DNA of 64,000 nt. Source: Polyangium sp. y55x31 (lineage in GTDB: Bacteria > Myxococcota_A > Polyangia > Polyangiales > Polyangiaceae). The notes beneath the pieces were generated by a model. The model saw only the letters and a program-made list of their open reading frames with translations, searched no databases and was not told the origin of the DNA. The stretch is taken from assembly GCF_029946505.1 (NCBI RefSeq), contig NZ_JARZHG010000001.1:372001-436000 (forward strand), given 5' to 3'. The translations under genes and the position numbers were made by a program. Below, piece after piece: positions 37,103 through 44,754 of the stretch; positions within the stretch are counted from its first letter, which is position 1; the number at the start of each line of letters is the position of its first letter.

Positions 37103-37833
37103 TTGTCCTTCATCGCCTCTCGTTCGCAAGCGCGCCGACAGTTCGCCCGGTCCTCGTTCGATTGCGCCCAGCAAATGGCCCTGTCCCTCGCACTTCGTAA
37201 CTTGCGGCAGCGCGCGTTATCCATGTTCCAAATGGCTTCGCACGCATTGTAACATGCCTCGAGTGGGGTATAGGCCGCATTCTTGCACCGTTCCTTCTCG
37301 GCTTGCTCGTCAGTATCATCCTTCAACGACACGGCCGCGACCACCACGAGCACCGCGACCGCGACGACGATCATCGTCCCAGACGACCCGACGACCACCG
37401 GGATCAACCTGATCACCTGCGGCAGCGCCCACGTGTTCGCCAGCAGGCCTCGCGTAGGCAAGAGGCCGCCGCGCGAGACCAGCTCGTCGCTGTCCGGCGA
37501 GAACCCCGCGTCCGTCATCGCCCCCAGTGCTTCAATCATGCACTGTTGGACGCCGGCGTCGTCGAGCCGCGGGCCCTTGGGCTTCACCGCCGTGACGCGG
37601 TCGCCCGTCAACTCGACCGCGAACTCGATCTCGTACGCGTTGTGCCGAAGCCGCCGCTCCCCCTCTTTGACGCACGCTTGAAGCGCCTGGACCGTCATCG
37701 GAGGGAGCGCGAGCCCGCTGCCCTGCCTGGGCGCGACAGCGTGCTCGTCGCTCGCCCCGCATCCCATGGGCATCATGGACACCGCCATGCACATAGCGAC
37801 GAAGGTCACCCCCGCCAGTCGCCGCTTCCTCAT
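37090..37833 (-). CDS. Exported lipoprotein with variable Cys-rich C-terminus, candidate toxin
   Basis: A 247-residue protein in three parts. A signal with lipobox (MPMGC, Cys about 25) is followed by a domain (about 45-125; LQACVKEGERRLRHNAYEIEFAVE, then DDAGVQQCMIEAL). I associate that pattern, one Cys per end and a central strand, with a repeated module in myxobacterial lipoproteins. A hydrophobic segment follows (TMIVVAVAVLVVVAAVSL, about 153-170). The C-terminal 70 residues are basic and cysteine-rich (ACYNACEAIW...CWAQSNEDRANCRRACE). The last part differs between members, as in polymorphic toxins. The overlapping downstream gene is a DUF6968 protein, a possible immunity factor. The toxin role is inference. 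Confidence 0.6.
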   Translation of the reverse strand: MRKRRLAGVTFVAMCMAVSMMPMGCGASDEHAVAPRQGSGLALPPMTVQALQACVKEGERRLRHNAYEIEFAVELTGDRVTAVKPKGPRLDDAGVQQCMIEALGAMTDAGFSPDSDELVSRGGLLPTRGLLANTWALPQVIRLIPVVVGSSGTMIVVAVAVLVVVAAVSLKDDTDEQAEKERCKNAAYTPLEACYNACEAIWNMDNARCRKLRSARDRAICWAQSNEDRANCRRACEREAMKDKCPR

Positions 37834-38452
37834 ACGCCCACCTCCCCGCCCGGTGTGTAACCCGTAACGCAGGTGGGGCAGGCTACGGGGGCGCCGATGC
37901 TTCCGTCAATCGTGTTCTAGGCGTTTTCCCGCTGTTTCACGCGCCGACATGCCGCAAGTCGTTCCGCAACGGCTCGACGTCCCATTCGAACCGTTCGAAC
38001 CGCATTCGCCACGAGGCTCCATCCCTGCCTCCGCCCACCCTTCTTCACAGGGAGAGCTCCGCAGGCGCTCTCGGGGGCCGAAACCCGAACGTCGACGCGT
38101 CGCCACCTCGCGCGCTTCGTCCCAAACTGCTTTGTGTAGCGTTGGCATGCGGGTTCGAGCCTCGAGCGCCAGAAGGCGAAAAGCGTGCACCGCGCGCCTC
38201 CGGCGTCCCGAGCGCCCACACAACCGCTCGCACCCCGGCTCGTGTTGCCCCCGCCGTACCCGTCGACGTTGCGACCCCACTTCCGGCGCCCGAACCACCC
38301 CCGCGACGCGTTGCAATGCCACTTCGGCCCCCTCGAACGCCCCCGCAAGCCGTCTCCGACGCGTTCGAGCTCTCCCGCGTAAGGGCCACCGGTGTCCCCG
38401 GACGCGTTCCGTTCTTGACGCCCGGTACGGGCCCCCTCTAGCCTCCGCCACC
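37834..38452. other. Intergenic region between divergent genes
   Basis: About 620 bases. Several overlapping frames in both strands are arginine/alanine-rich shadows without starts or families. A short tRNA-like T-arm (GCGGGTTCGAGCC near 38149-38161) was noted but does not fold as a tRNA. The start of the plus-strand coiled-coil gene lies at the right end. Confidence 0.45.
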
Positions 38453-39328
38453 ATGACTGGAGTCAAGACCCTCCCCGATACCGCGACCACGCCGACCGGC
38501 GAGACACATTTTCGCTTCACGGCGGTCCGCATCCGGCGCAACCCTCACACGCAGGCGCTCGCCGCCGAGGTGGATGCATTCGAGCCACGAATCGAGGCCG
38601 CCATCGCCGAGGAGAGGAACCTCCTCGCAGCCGAGGCCTCCGCCGTCGCAGCCGTCCAGTTCGCGGATCACGACCTCGATGATTCAGTCGATTTCGTCTG
38701 GGCCAATGTGGAAAAAGGCTCGCTCCTCGCGCAGCGGCTCTTCGGGGACCTCCGACCGAGCGAATTGAAGCGCCCCACGCTCGGCGGTCAGCTCGATATC
38801 ATGAAGACCTGGCCCGAAGCGCTGGCGGAAGCCAACAAAGGCGTGCTGAAGGACCACGCCCCCGTGGTCGCCGCGCGCGCGCAGGCAGGCATGCAGGCGG
38901 CAGACGAGAAGAAAAACGCCACGCAGAAGCTCGTCGATTTCCGGACAATCGGCACGCGCGTCAAGCTGAACCAGGACCACAACAAATTGCGGAAGTCCCT
39001 TTATGGCAAGCTGGGCGAGATCCAGCACGAGCACAAGCTCGGCGCCGGCTGGGCGGAGTCGTTCTTCCTGCAAGACTCGGCCGAGGAGCCAACGCTGAGC
39101 CAGCTCGACAAGAAGATCGGCGCAGCCACGGCAGAGCTCGACGCATTGAAGAAGCAGCGCGAAGCGCTCGCCGCCCAAGAAGCGAAGATCGCAGCCCAGC
39201 GGGCGCAAGCCGCCCAGCAAGAAAAGAAGGCGAAGCTCGAAGCGCTCCAGAAGCTCAAGGCCGAACTCGCGGCGCAAGAGGCGGCGCTCCTCTCCGAGCT
39301 CTCCGAGACCGACGCGACGAACTCTTGA
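38453..39328 (+). CDS. Coiled-coil protein of unknown function
   Basis: A 291-residue soluble protein with no signal peptide. The first half is helical and mixed (TGETHFRFTAVRIRRN, then a regular alpha-helical region to about 200). The last 90 residues are a long heptad-type coiled coil (LSQLDKKIGAATAELDALKK, then AAQEAKIAAQRAQAAQQEKK and LQKLKAELAAQEAALLSELS), rich in Ala, Lys, Gln and Glu. No family is recognised. A structural or scaffold role is possible. The gene is followed by the large inverted-repeat cassette at 39.37 kb, which can end its transcription. The start ATG 38453 follows CGCCACC and no strong ribosome-binding site. Confidence 0.75.
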   Translation: MTGVKTLPDTATTPTGETHFRFTAVRIRRNPHTQALAAEVDAFEPRIEAAIAEERNLLAAEASAVAAVQFADHDLDDSVDFVWANVEKGSLLAQRLFGDLRPSELKRPTLGGQLDIMKTWPEALAEANKGVLKDHAPVVAARAQAGMQAADEKKNATQKLVDFRTIGTRVKLNQDHNKLRKSLYGKLGEIQHEHKLGAGWAESFFLQDSAEEPTLSQLDKKIGAATAELDALKKQREALAAQEAKIAAQRAQAAQQEKKAKLEALQKLKAELAAQEAALLSELSETDATNS

Positions 39329-39371
39329 GGTCCAGGGCTGGCCCTGGTCCTGAGCATTGGTCTCATCTAGA

Positions 39372-39702
39372 AGCCGCTTCGCTGGGGCGTTGCCCCAGGC
39401 CCCAGCAGGGGCTGTCCGCCCCTGCACCCGGACCAGCGCAAGCGCTGGACCTTTTGTGGAAGAACTGCGCTCCGCGCAGTTCTTCCAACGGGCCGGTGGC
39501 AAGACCAAAGACGGCGCTGCCAATCGAAATGTCCGCGCCGCTGTCTTGACTGGCAGGGTCGTCGCCGGTCTTGAACCGGCTCGTTCGATGAACTGCGCAT
39601 CGCGCAGTTCATCGACCCCGAGTCCAGCGCTTGCGCTGGTCCGGGTCGAGGGGCGGACAGCCCCTCGTCGGGTCCGGGGTGAAACCCCGGCGCAACGCTG
39701 TG
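39372..39702. repeat. Inverted-repeat cassette of matched hairpins
   Basis: An imperfect inverted repeat of about 330 bases between two convergent genes. The left arm (about 39372-39490) and right arm (about 39584-39702, inverted) each carry the same order of four hairpins: a G/C stem with short loop (left 39383-39397); a stem with loop CTGTCCG (left 39405-39425); CCAGCGC-AA-GCGCTGG (left 39433-39448); and a 13-bp stem TGGAAGAACTGCG/CGCAGTTCTTCCA (left 39457-39487). The arms differ in stem positions by compensating changes. The central part also pairs (AAGACC with GGTCTT). It could be a fold-back mobile element or a bidirectional terminator. Confidence 0.75.
39457..39487. terminator. Strong 13-bp hairpin, probable bidirectional terminator
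   Basis: TGGAAGAACTGCG (39457-39469) pairs perfectly with CGCAGTTCTTCCA (39475-39487) around the loop CTCCG. It lies 129 bases after the coiled-coil gene stop and 258 bases beyond the kinase stop on the other strand, where convergent transcripts meet. A TTTT run lies just before it on the plus strand. The matching hairpin of the right arm is GATGAACTGCG with CGCAGTTCATC at 39587-39613. Confidence 0.5.
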
Positions 39703-39744
39703 GAACCCCCTCTTAGAACCCCTCGCCTCGCATACCTCGCCGCC

Positions 39745-42231
39745 TCAGGGGGCCCCGAGCCATTGCGCCGCGGTTTCGAGCAGCCGCCGGTGGTCCGGCA
39801 CCTGCTCCAGAAAGCTGCGGCGGAAGCGTCGATCGCCGATCTTGTCGGCCTTCTCCAGCAGGCGCCGCCGCGCCTCGCCGAGGCGGCGTTTGGCGTCGGC
39901 CTCCTGGCCGGTGGTGTGCAATGCGAGGGCCTGCACGAGCCGCGTCAATGCCTCGCCTTCCTCGATGCCGCCGATCCGGTCGAGGTGGCTCGCCGCCTCG
40001 CTCGCGGGCGCCAATGCGGCGACCGCATGCCCCTCCGCGAGCAGCGAGCTTGCCAGCACCGCGAGCGCATAGGCGCGCTGGGCCGGGATGTCCTCGGCCT
40101 CCTCCGCCGCCGTGCGCGCGAGCGTCACCGCTCCGACGTGATCGCCCCGCATCGCCTGGATTCGCGCCGCGTGCACGAGGAGCCCCACCTCGCGGCGCCG
40201 ATCATTGCGCGCGCGCGACGTCTCGAGCGCCGTCTCGATGAGCGGCAGCCCCTCGGCGTCGCGGCCGAGGTGCGCGAGGCAATACCCGAGCGCGCCCTGC
40301 GCGAACGGCACGAAATCGAGCTGCATGGGCTCGGCCACGGCGACGGCCCGCCGCAGGCCGAAGCAGGCCCTGTCGTAGGCGCCGAGGTGCATGTACGCGA
40401 GCCCGACGTTCGTGCGCTGCAAGCAGGCGTTCCGGACGTCGCTCGCCTCGGTGAAGCCGTCCACGGCGGCCTCGACGCGGCGCAAATACGCCGCCGGATC
40501 CCCCTCGAAGATGGCGATCTCGGCGCGCGCCGCGGCGAGCCACGCCCGCAGGAAGGGGCCCACGGCGCCCGCCCGCGCGACGCGGCTGTGGGCGTCCCGC
40601 GCGAGCTTGCGGCCGAGCTGCGGGACACCCGCGCGGATGACGAAAATGGCGAGCCGGCATGCGCTCACGAGGTGCGCCTCGGTCGTGATGCCCTCCTCCT
40701 CTTCGAGCTGGACGAGCTCGTCGACGCGCGCGAGCAGGCGATCTTTGCGTCCGAGGTAGCCGTACGCGATGACGAGGTGCCCGAACGCGGCATGCCAGCC
40801 GTTCGATCCACGCGCCATGCGGGCCATGGCCTCCTGCGCGGCGCGCGCGGCCTCGCTGTAATGGCCGAGCCACCGGTGCGCGATGGCGAGCACGAGCCAG
40901 GCCTTGCCGCGGACATCCTCGCTCTCGCCGGGGACCTCGAGCGCGATCTCGGCCCAGCGAATCGCGTCGGCGAGGGCGTTCACGTCGAGCGCCTCCTCGG
41001 CGAGCTTGACGGGCGCCTCGTCCGATGGGCTCCCGCTCCCGGGGCTGCCCCATTCGGTCCGGGACGCTGGCAGCGGGGTCAAGACGGGCACGCGCGGTCG
41101 GTGCGGAGCGGCCCCGAGGCGGTGCGGCATCGGCGGCGGAGGACGGTTGACCCGGACGTACCCCCCGCCGTCGTCGTGGTGCTGCGCGGAGAACCCGTCG
41201 GCGAGGTCGTGCACCGGCGCGTCGAGCACGGGGTCTTCGATCGGGATCACGTCGACGAGCCCCGGCGCCGCGAGCTGCCCCGGGTGTGGCGCCGCGTGCC
41301 CGACGAGAAGGCGCGTGCCGCCGTGGGCCTCGCAGAGGGCGTCGCGAAAATCGAGGATCGAGGCGAAGCGCTCCTTGAGGTCGCGGGCGAGCGCGCGCGC
41401 GACGACGGGCGCGAAGGGCCACGCGGCCTTGGGCGCGACGAAGTCGAGCGAGGGCGGCGGCTCGGACGAGACGATCTTCGCGAGCAGCCTGGCGAGGCCG
41501 TCGGCGCCGAACGGCTGCACGCCCGAGAGCATCTCGAACGTGACGACGCCCATCGCCCAGACGTCCGCGCGCGCGTCGACCTTCTCGGCGAGGACCTGCT
41601 CGGGGGCCATGTACTGCGGCGTGCCGAGCAACATGCCGAGGCGCGTGAGGCTCTGCTTGCCCGGGTCGTGGAGCTTGGCGAGGCCGAAGTCGATGATCTT
41701 CGGGATGATCTCGCCCGAGGGCGAGCGCGCGAGGATCACGTTCTCGGGCTTGAGATCACGATGGATGATGCCCGAGGCGTGCGCGGCCGCGATGCCGCTC
41801 ATCACGGGCACGAGGATCGCGAGGGCCTCGTCCGGTTCGAGCGGCCCGCGCGCGTCGAGGTGCTCGCGCAAGGTCTGCCCGACGAGCAGCTCCTGCACGA
41901 GGTAAAACGCGCCGTCGCGGCGACGGCCGACCTCGAGCACGTTCACGATGTTCGGGTGCTGCACGCGCGCCGCGGCCTGCGCCTCGCGGCGGAAGCGGGC
42001 CACCATCGAGGGATCGCTGGCGTAGTGCGGGTGCAGGAGCTTGAGCGCGACCTTGCGCTCGATGAGCGTGTCCCACGCCTCGAAGACCGTGCCCATGCCG
42101 CCGGAGGCGATGACGCGCTGCAGGGCGAACTTGTCGGCGACGACGGTGCCCAGGGAGAGCGGGATGCTGCTCGGCGGCGCGATGGATCGCGGCTCGGGAT
42201 CGAGGTCGGGCAGCGCGTCGTCGTGGTGCAT
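39745..42231 (-). CDS. Cytoplasmic Ser/Thr protein kinase with C-terminal TPR region
   Basis: An 828-residue Hanks-type kinase. The catalytic domain spans about 35-300: IASGGMGTVF, K64 in VALKLL, HRDLKPEN at 157-164, DFG at 181-183 and QYMAPEQ. All catalytic residues are present. No membrane segment is visible. A proline-rich linker (about 380-430) leads to 400 residues of helical TPR repeats (ADAIRWAEIALEVPG, AWLVLAIAHRWLGHYSEAARAAQEA and later units), which resemble those of other myxobacterial kinases that bind partners through TPRs. The start ATG at 42231 (MHHDDALPD) avoids overlap with the small membrane protein gene on the other strand. Confidence 0.9.
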   Translation of the reverse strand: MHHDDALPDLDPEPRSIAPPSSIPLSLGTVVADKFALQRVIASGGMGTVFEAWDTLIERKVALKLLHPHYASDPSMVARFRREAQAAARVQHPNIVNVLEVGRRRDGAFYLVQELLVGQTLREHLDARGPLEPDEALAILVPVMSGIAAAHASGIIHRDLKPENVILARSPSGEIIPKIIDFGLAKLHDPGKQSLTRLGMLLGTPQYMAPEQVLAEKVDARADVWAMGVVTFEMLSGVQPFGADGLARLLAKIVSSEPPPSLDFVAPKAAWPFAPVVARALARDLKERFASILDFRDALCEAHGGTRLLVGHAAPHPGQLAAPGLVDVIPIEDPVLDAPVHDLADGFSAQHHDDGGGYVRVNRPPPPMPHRLGAAPHRPRVPVLTPLPASRTEWGSPGSGSPSDEAPVKLAEEALDVNALADAIRWAEIALEVPGESEDVRGKAWLVLAIAHRWLGHYSEAARAAQEAMARMARGSNGWHAAFGHLVIAYGYLGRKDRLLARVDELVQLEEEEGITTEAHLVSACRLAIFVIRAGVPQLGRKLARDAHSRVARAGAVGPFLRAWLAAARAEIAIFEGDPAAYLRRVEAAVDGFTEASDVRNACLQRTNVGLAYMHLGAYDRACFGLRRAVAVAEPMQLDFVPFAQGALGYCLAHLGRDAEGLPLIETALETSRARNDRRREVGLLVHAARIQAMRGDHVGAVTLARTAAEEAEDIPAQRAYALAVLASSLLAEGHAVAALAPASEAASHLDRIGGIEEGEALTRLVQALALHTTGQEADAKRRLGEARRRLLEKADKIGDRRFRRSFLEQVPDHRRLLETAAQWLGAP

Positions 42232-42395
42232 CCCCGGGGCTCTTCCGTCCTGCTCGTTCCGATCGTCGCCCACGGACGTGCTCCTCTCGGTTTTCCCCGC
42301 GAAACGCGCCGCGTCGTTATACCCACGCCCGAGCGGCAGGGGAAGCGCCCCTCGCTCCGTTGACGACGCGTGATCCGTGCCCCACGGCTCCGTCC

Positions 42396-42593
42396 ATGGG
42401 GTGGGAGATCGCATCGGCCAAGCTCATGGCTCTCCTCGCGCAAGAGCCTCCCGACGTGACCGTGGACGCGCCCGAGGACGCGCAGGGCTTCTGGATCTGG
42501 CTCGTCGTGGGGCTGTTCTTCGCGGTCGTGCTCGCGTGGTTGCTACGAACCTGGCACGTCGGCCGGGGCAAGAGCGGGCCGTGGACGCGGTGA
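42396..42593 (+). CDS. Small single-span membrane protein
   Basis: A 65-residue protein. It has a short soluble start (MGWEIASAKLMALLAQEPP), an acidic linker, one clear membrane helix (FWIWLVVGLFFAVVLAWLL) and a basic tail, so the C-terminus is probably cytoplasmic. No family is known. It is divergent from the TPR kinase gene (165 bases between starts) and ends 14 bases before the stop of the candidate selenoprotein gene on the opposite strand. The small size makes the call less sure. Confidence 0.55.
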   Translation: MGWEIASAKLMALLAQEPPDVTVDAPEDAQGFWIWLVVGLFFAVVLAWLLRTWHVGRGKSGPWTR

Positions 42594-42607
42594 CGGGGAA
42601 GAGTCCG

Positions 42608-43054
42608 TCAGGACGAGCTCTCGATGGGCTTGCCGGCCTTCTTCCAGCCGGCGAGGCCGGCGGGCATGATGAAGACCTTCTTGTAACCGAGCTTCAGGGC
42701 GCCGACCGCGCCCTCGTGGCAAGCCGTTCAATGATCGTTTGCGCAATAGAAGACGAGCGTGGCCTCCTTGTCCGCGGGGAGGTCCTCGGCCCGTACGTTC
42801 TCGTGATCGACCCATTTCGCGCCGGGCAGGTGGCCCTTGTCGAAGACCTTTCGCGCGTTGTTGTCGATGACGTGGAAGGCGAGCTTGCCCTCCTTCGCCT
42901 CCTTCATCTTGGCCTCGACCTCGTCGACCGAAAGCCTCCCGAACGCCTCGGCCTCAGCGCCGTGTTCGCCCGCGGATCCGCCGGGCTTTTTGCACCCGGG
43001 CATCGCGAGGAGCAAGGCGGCCGCGAGCGCGACGAACATGTGCCTGTGCTTCAT
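42608..43054 (-). CDS. Rhodanese-like lipoprotein with in-frame UGA, candidate selenoprotein
   Basis: If the UGA at 42728-42730 is read as selenocysteine, the product has 148 residues. It has a signal with lipobox MPGC (Cys21), then a rhodanese domain (about 38-145): LSVDEVEAKMKEAKEGK, FHVIDNN, the FDKGHLPGA motif, LVFYCANDH, UGA, TACHEGAVGALKLGYKKVF, IMPAGLAGWKKAGKP. The catalytic-loop Cys is 104, the UGA codon is 109 and Cys112 follows, giving a C-x4-U-x2-C arrangement. Related proteins usually have Cys at 109, from memory of the family. The frame stays open for 39 codons after the UGA and keeps the domain's usual end. An SECIS-like hairpin follows the UGA. AAGAAGGG precedes the ATG. The alternative is a TGC-to-TGA nonsense mutation. 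Confidence 0.8.
42696..42714 (-). promoter_or_regulatory. Candidate bacterial SECIS element
   Basis: In the mRNA, 13 bases after the UGA, AGGGCGC pairs perfectly with GCGCCCU around the loop GGUCG. From the end of the UGA to the loop is 20 bases. Bacterial SECIS hairpins lie inside the coding region just after the UGA, with a short loop whose G and U contact SelB. The E. coli fdhF element has GGUCU at about 18 bases. The match in place and loop is close. Function needs SelB and tRNA-Sec genes, which are not in this window. Confidence 0.7.
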
Positions 43055-43173
43055 GATCCCTTCTTGCTTGGTTGGGCGCGCCGGAGCGCGCACCTTCGAG
43101 CGTAAGGGAAACCGAGGCGCCGCGCACCGGCGCCTCGATCCAGAGGCAGGATTACGCCTGTGAGCGGGCCTGG

Positions 43174-44736
43174 TCAGTCGGCGGGCCAGGGCGGCGGAGG
43201 ATCGGCCGGCTCGTAAGGCGTGGTGCTCGCCTCGACGACCTTCAGGTTCTCGATGAAGAGGTCGATGTACTTGAGATCGTCCTGGATGTCCGGGTCGGGG
43301 TGCTCGGCGAGCCACGTGTCGACGTTCGGCCGGAGCGCCTCCAGCGTGCGGCGCGCGGTGCGCGGATCGCTGTCGGCCGTGAGCTCGGCGGCGAGCTTGA
43401 AGCCGGCGTAGATGTTCAACATGACGAACCCCTTCTCGACGGTCTCGTCCGTGAAGAACTCTTGCGGATCCTCGTACACGTGCGGGGCTTTGATGTCCGT
43501 GAACTGGGTCTTCGTCTGGCCCGTGAGCGGATCCTTGAACGAGAGGCCGAGCGAGCCGACCTCGTACGGATCGGGCACGCTGATCGCGTCGGCGCGCGGC
43601 ACGAGCTCGAGGATCATCGCGCCGCCGCCGCCGCGCCGGCCCTCGGAGATGGGATCCTCGGAGCTCGTGCGGCCGGCGAGGAAGAGGCTCGGAATCGAGA
43701 TCGTCCCGCCGCCCTCGGCCGTCTGCCAGCCGTTCGTCCCGTAGATCCCCCGCACGACGTAGCCGCCGCCGACGGTCACGTCGATGTTCACGTCGAGCGC
43801 GACGGGCACGAGGAAGGTATTCACCTCGTCGGTGAAGACCTCGACGACGGCCTTCGGATCTTCGAGGAAGTAGAAATTCCCCGCGCCGACCTCGCTGAGA
43901 TCACGCATGACCTCGACGTCGAAGTCCTCGCCGACGCCGATCGTGGTCACGCCGATGCCCTTCTTCGCGTACGCCTCGGCGAGCGAGGTGAGCTTGCTCG
44001 GGTTCTGCAGGCCCGCCGTGGCCACGCCGTCGGAGAGGTAAAGGACGCGGTTCTGGTACGTCGGATCGAAATGCTGATCGGCGACGGAGAACGCGGTGAA
44101 GAGGCCGTCGTAGAGGTTCGTCGAGCCCGCGGCGAAGAGGCCCTGGAATGCGCTCTCGAGCGCCTGGGTATCGGACGCGCTCACGTGATCGAGGACGAGC
44201 TTGGCGCTCGTCGAGTACGTCACGAGGGAGATCCGGTCCGTGGGCTTCAGGGCCGGAATCATCTCGACGAGGCCCGCCTTGACGTAATCCATGGGCTGGC
44301 CGGCCATGGAACCGCTCACGTCGACGGCGACGACGAGGTGGAGCGGCGGGCGCGCGATGTTGCCGACGTCGATCGGCGAGTTCATGCCGATCTGGACGAG
44401 GGTGCAATTCGAGCCCGTGATCATGTTGCCCATGACGCCGAGCAGGCCGTGCATGCAGACGTCGTTGCCGCAGTTCGGCGCGGCGTAATCGAGCTTGTGC
44501 TCGGCGAAGAAGCCGAGGTCGTCGAGCGCGCCGGGGCCCGGGATCTTCCCGTCCTCGAGGATCTGGCGGAAGAGGCCGAAGTCCTGGGCGCCGCCCTGCG
44601 AGACGCCGGTCGCGCCGGGTCCCGGCACCTCGGCGCTGCCGAAGCCGCCCGAGTCCGCGCTGCCGTCCGCGCAGCCCGTGAGCACGAGCGAGGCGAGCAG
44701 GGTCGAAAGGAGCGCTGTACCGATTCGATGGTCCAT
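43174..44736 (-). CDS. VWA-domain lipoprotein
   Basis: A 520-residue lipoprotein. It has a signal with lipobox VLTGC (Cys22), a Gly/Ser-rich linker and a short motif with paired cysteines (PNCGNDVCMHG). The von Willebrand A domain (about 130-310) carries the complete metal site (DVSGSMAG, then YSTSAKL and a downstream Asp in LYLSDGVA). A C-terminal region of about 200 residues (from VALDVNIDVTVGGGYVVRGIYG) is typical of bacterial VWA lipoproteins of the YfbK kind. The metal site suggests protein binding at the outer membrane; no partner is visible. The next gene upstream on the same strand, a predicted membrane protein, ends 18 bases before its start, so they probably form an operon. Confidence 0.88.
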   Translation of the reverse strand: MDHRIGTALLSTLLASLVLTGCADGSADSGGFGSAEVPGPGATGVSQGGAQDFGLFRQILEDGKIPGPGALDDLGFFAEHKLDYAAPNCGNDVCMHGLLGVMGNMITGSNCTLVQIGMNSPIDVGNIARPPLHLVVAVDVSGSMAGQPMDYVKAGLVEMIPALKPTDRISLVTYSTSAKLVLDHVSASDTQALESAFQGLFAAGSTNLYDGLFTAFSVADQHFDPTYQNRVLYLSDGVATAGLQNPSKLTSLAEAYAKKGIGVTTIGVGEDFDVEVMRDLSEVGAGNFYFLEDPKAVVEVFTDEVNTFLVPVALDVNIDVTVGGGYVVRGIYGTNGWQTAEGGGTISIPSLFLAGRTSSEDPISEGRRGGGGAMILELVPRADAISVPDPYEVGSLGLSFKDPLTGQTKTQFTDIKAPHVYEDPQEFFTDETVEKGFVMLNIYAGFKLAAELTADSDPRTARRTLEALRPNVDTWLAEHPDPDIQDDLKYIDLFIENLKVVEASTTPYEPADPPPPWPAD

Positions 44737-44754
44737 GGTGGTTTCCTCCCGAAA

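Noticed and set aside
38136-38165. tRNA-like T-arm (GCGGGTTCGAGCC)
   Set aside because: The five-base T stem does not pair, and no acceptor, D or anticodon stems were found around it on either strand.
42728-43054. Rhodanese-like gene ending at the UGA as a complete short gene
   Set aside because: The stop falls inside the domain, directly after FYCANDH. The rest of the domain continues in frame, so a complete gene ending there is not credible.
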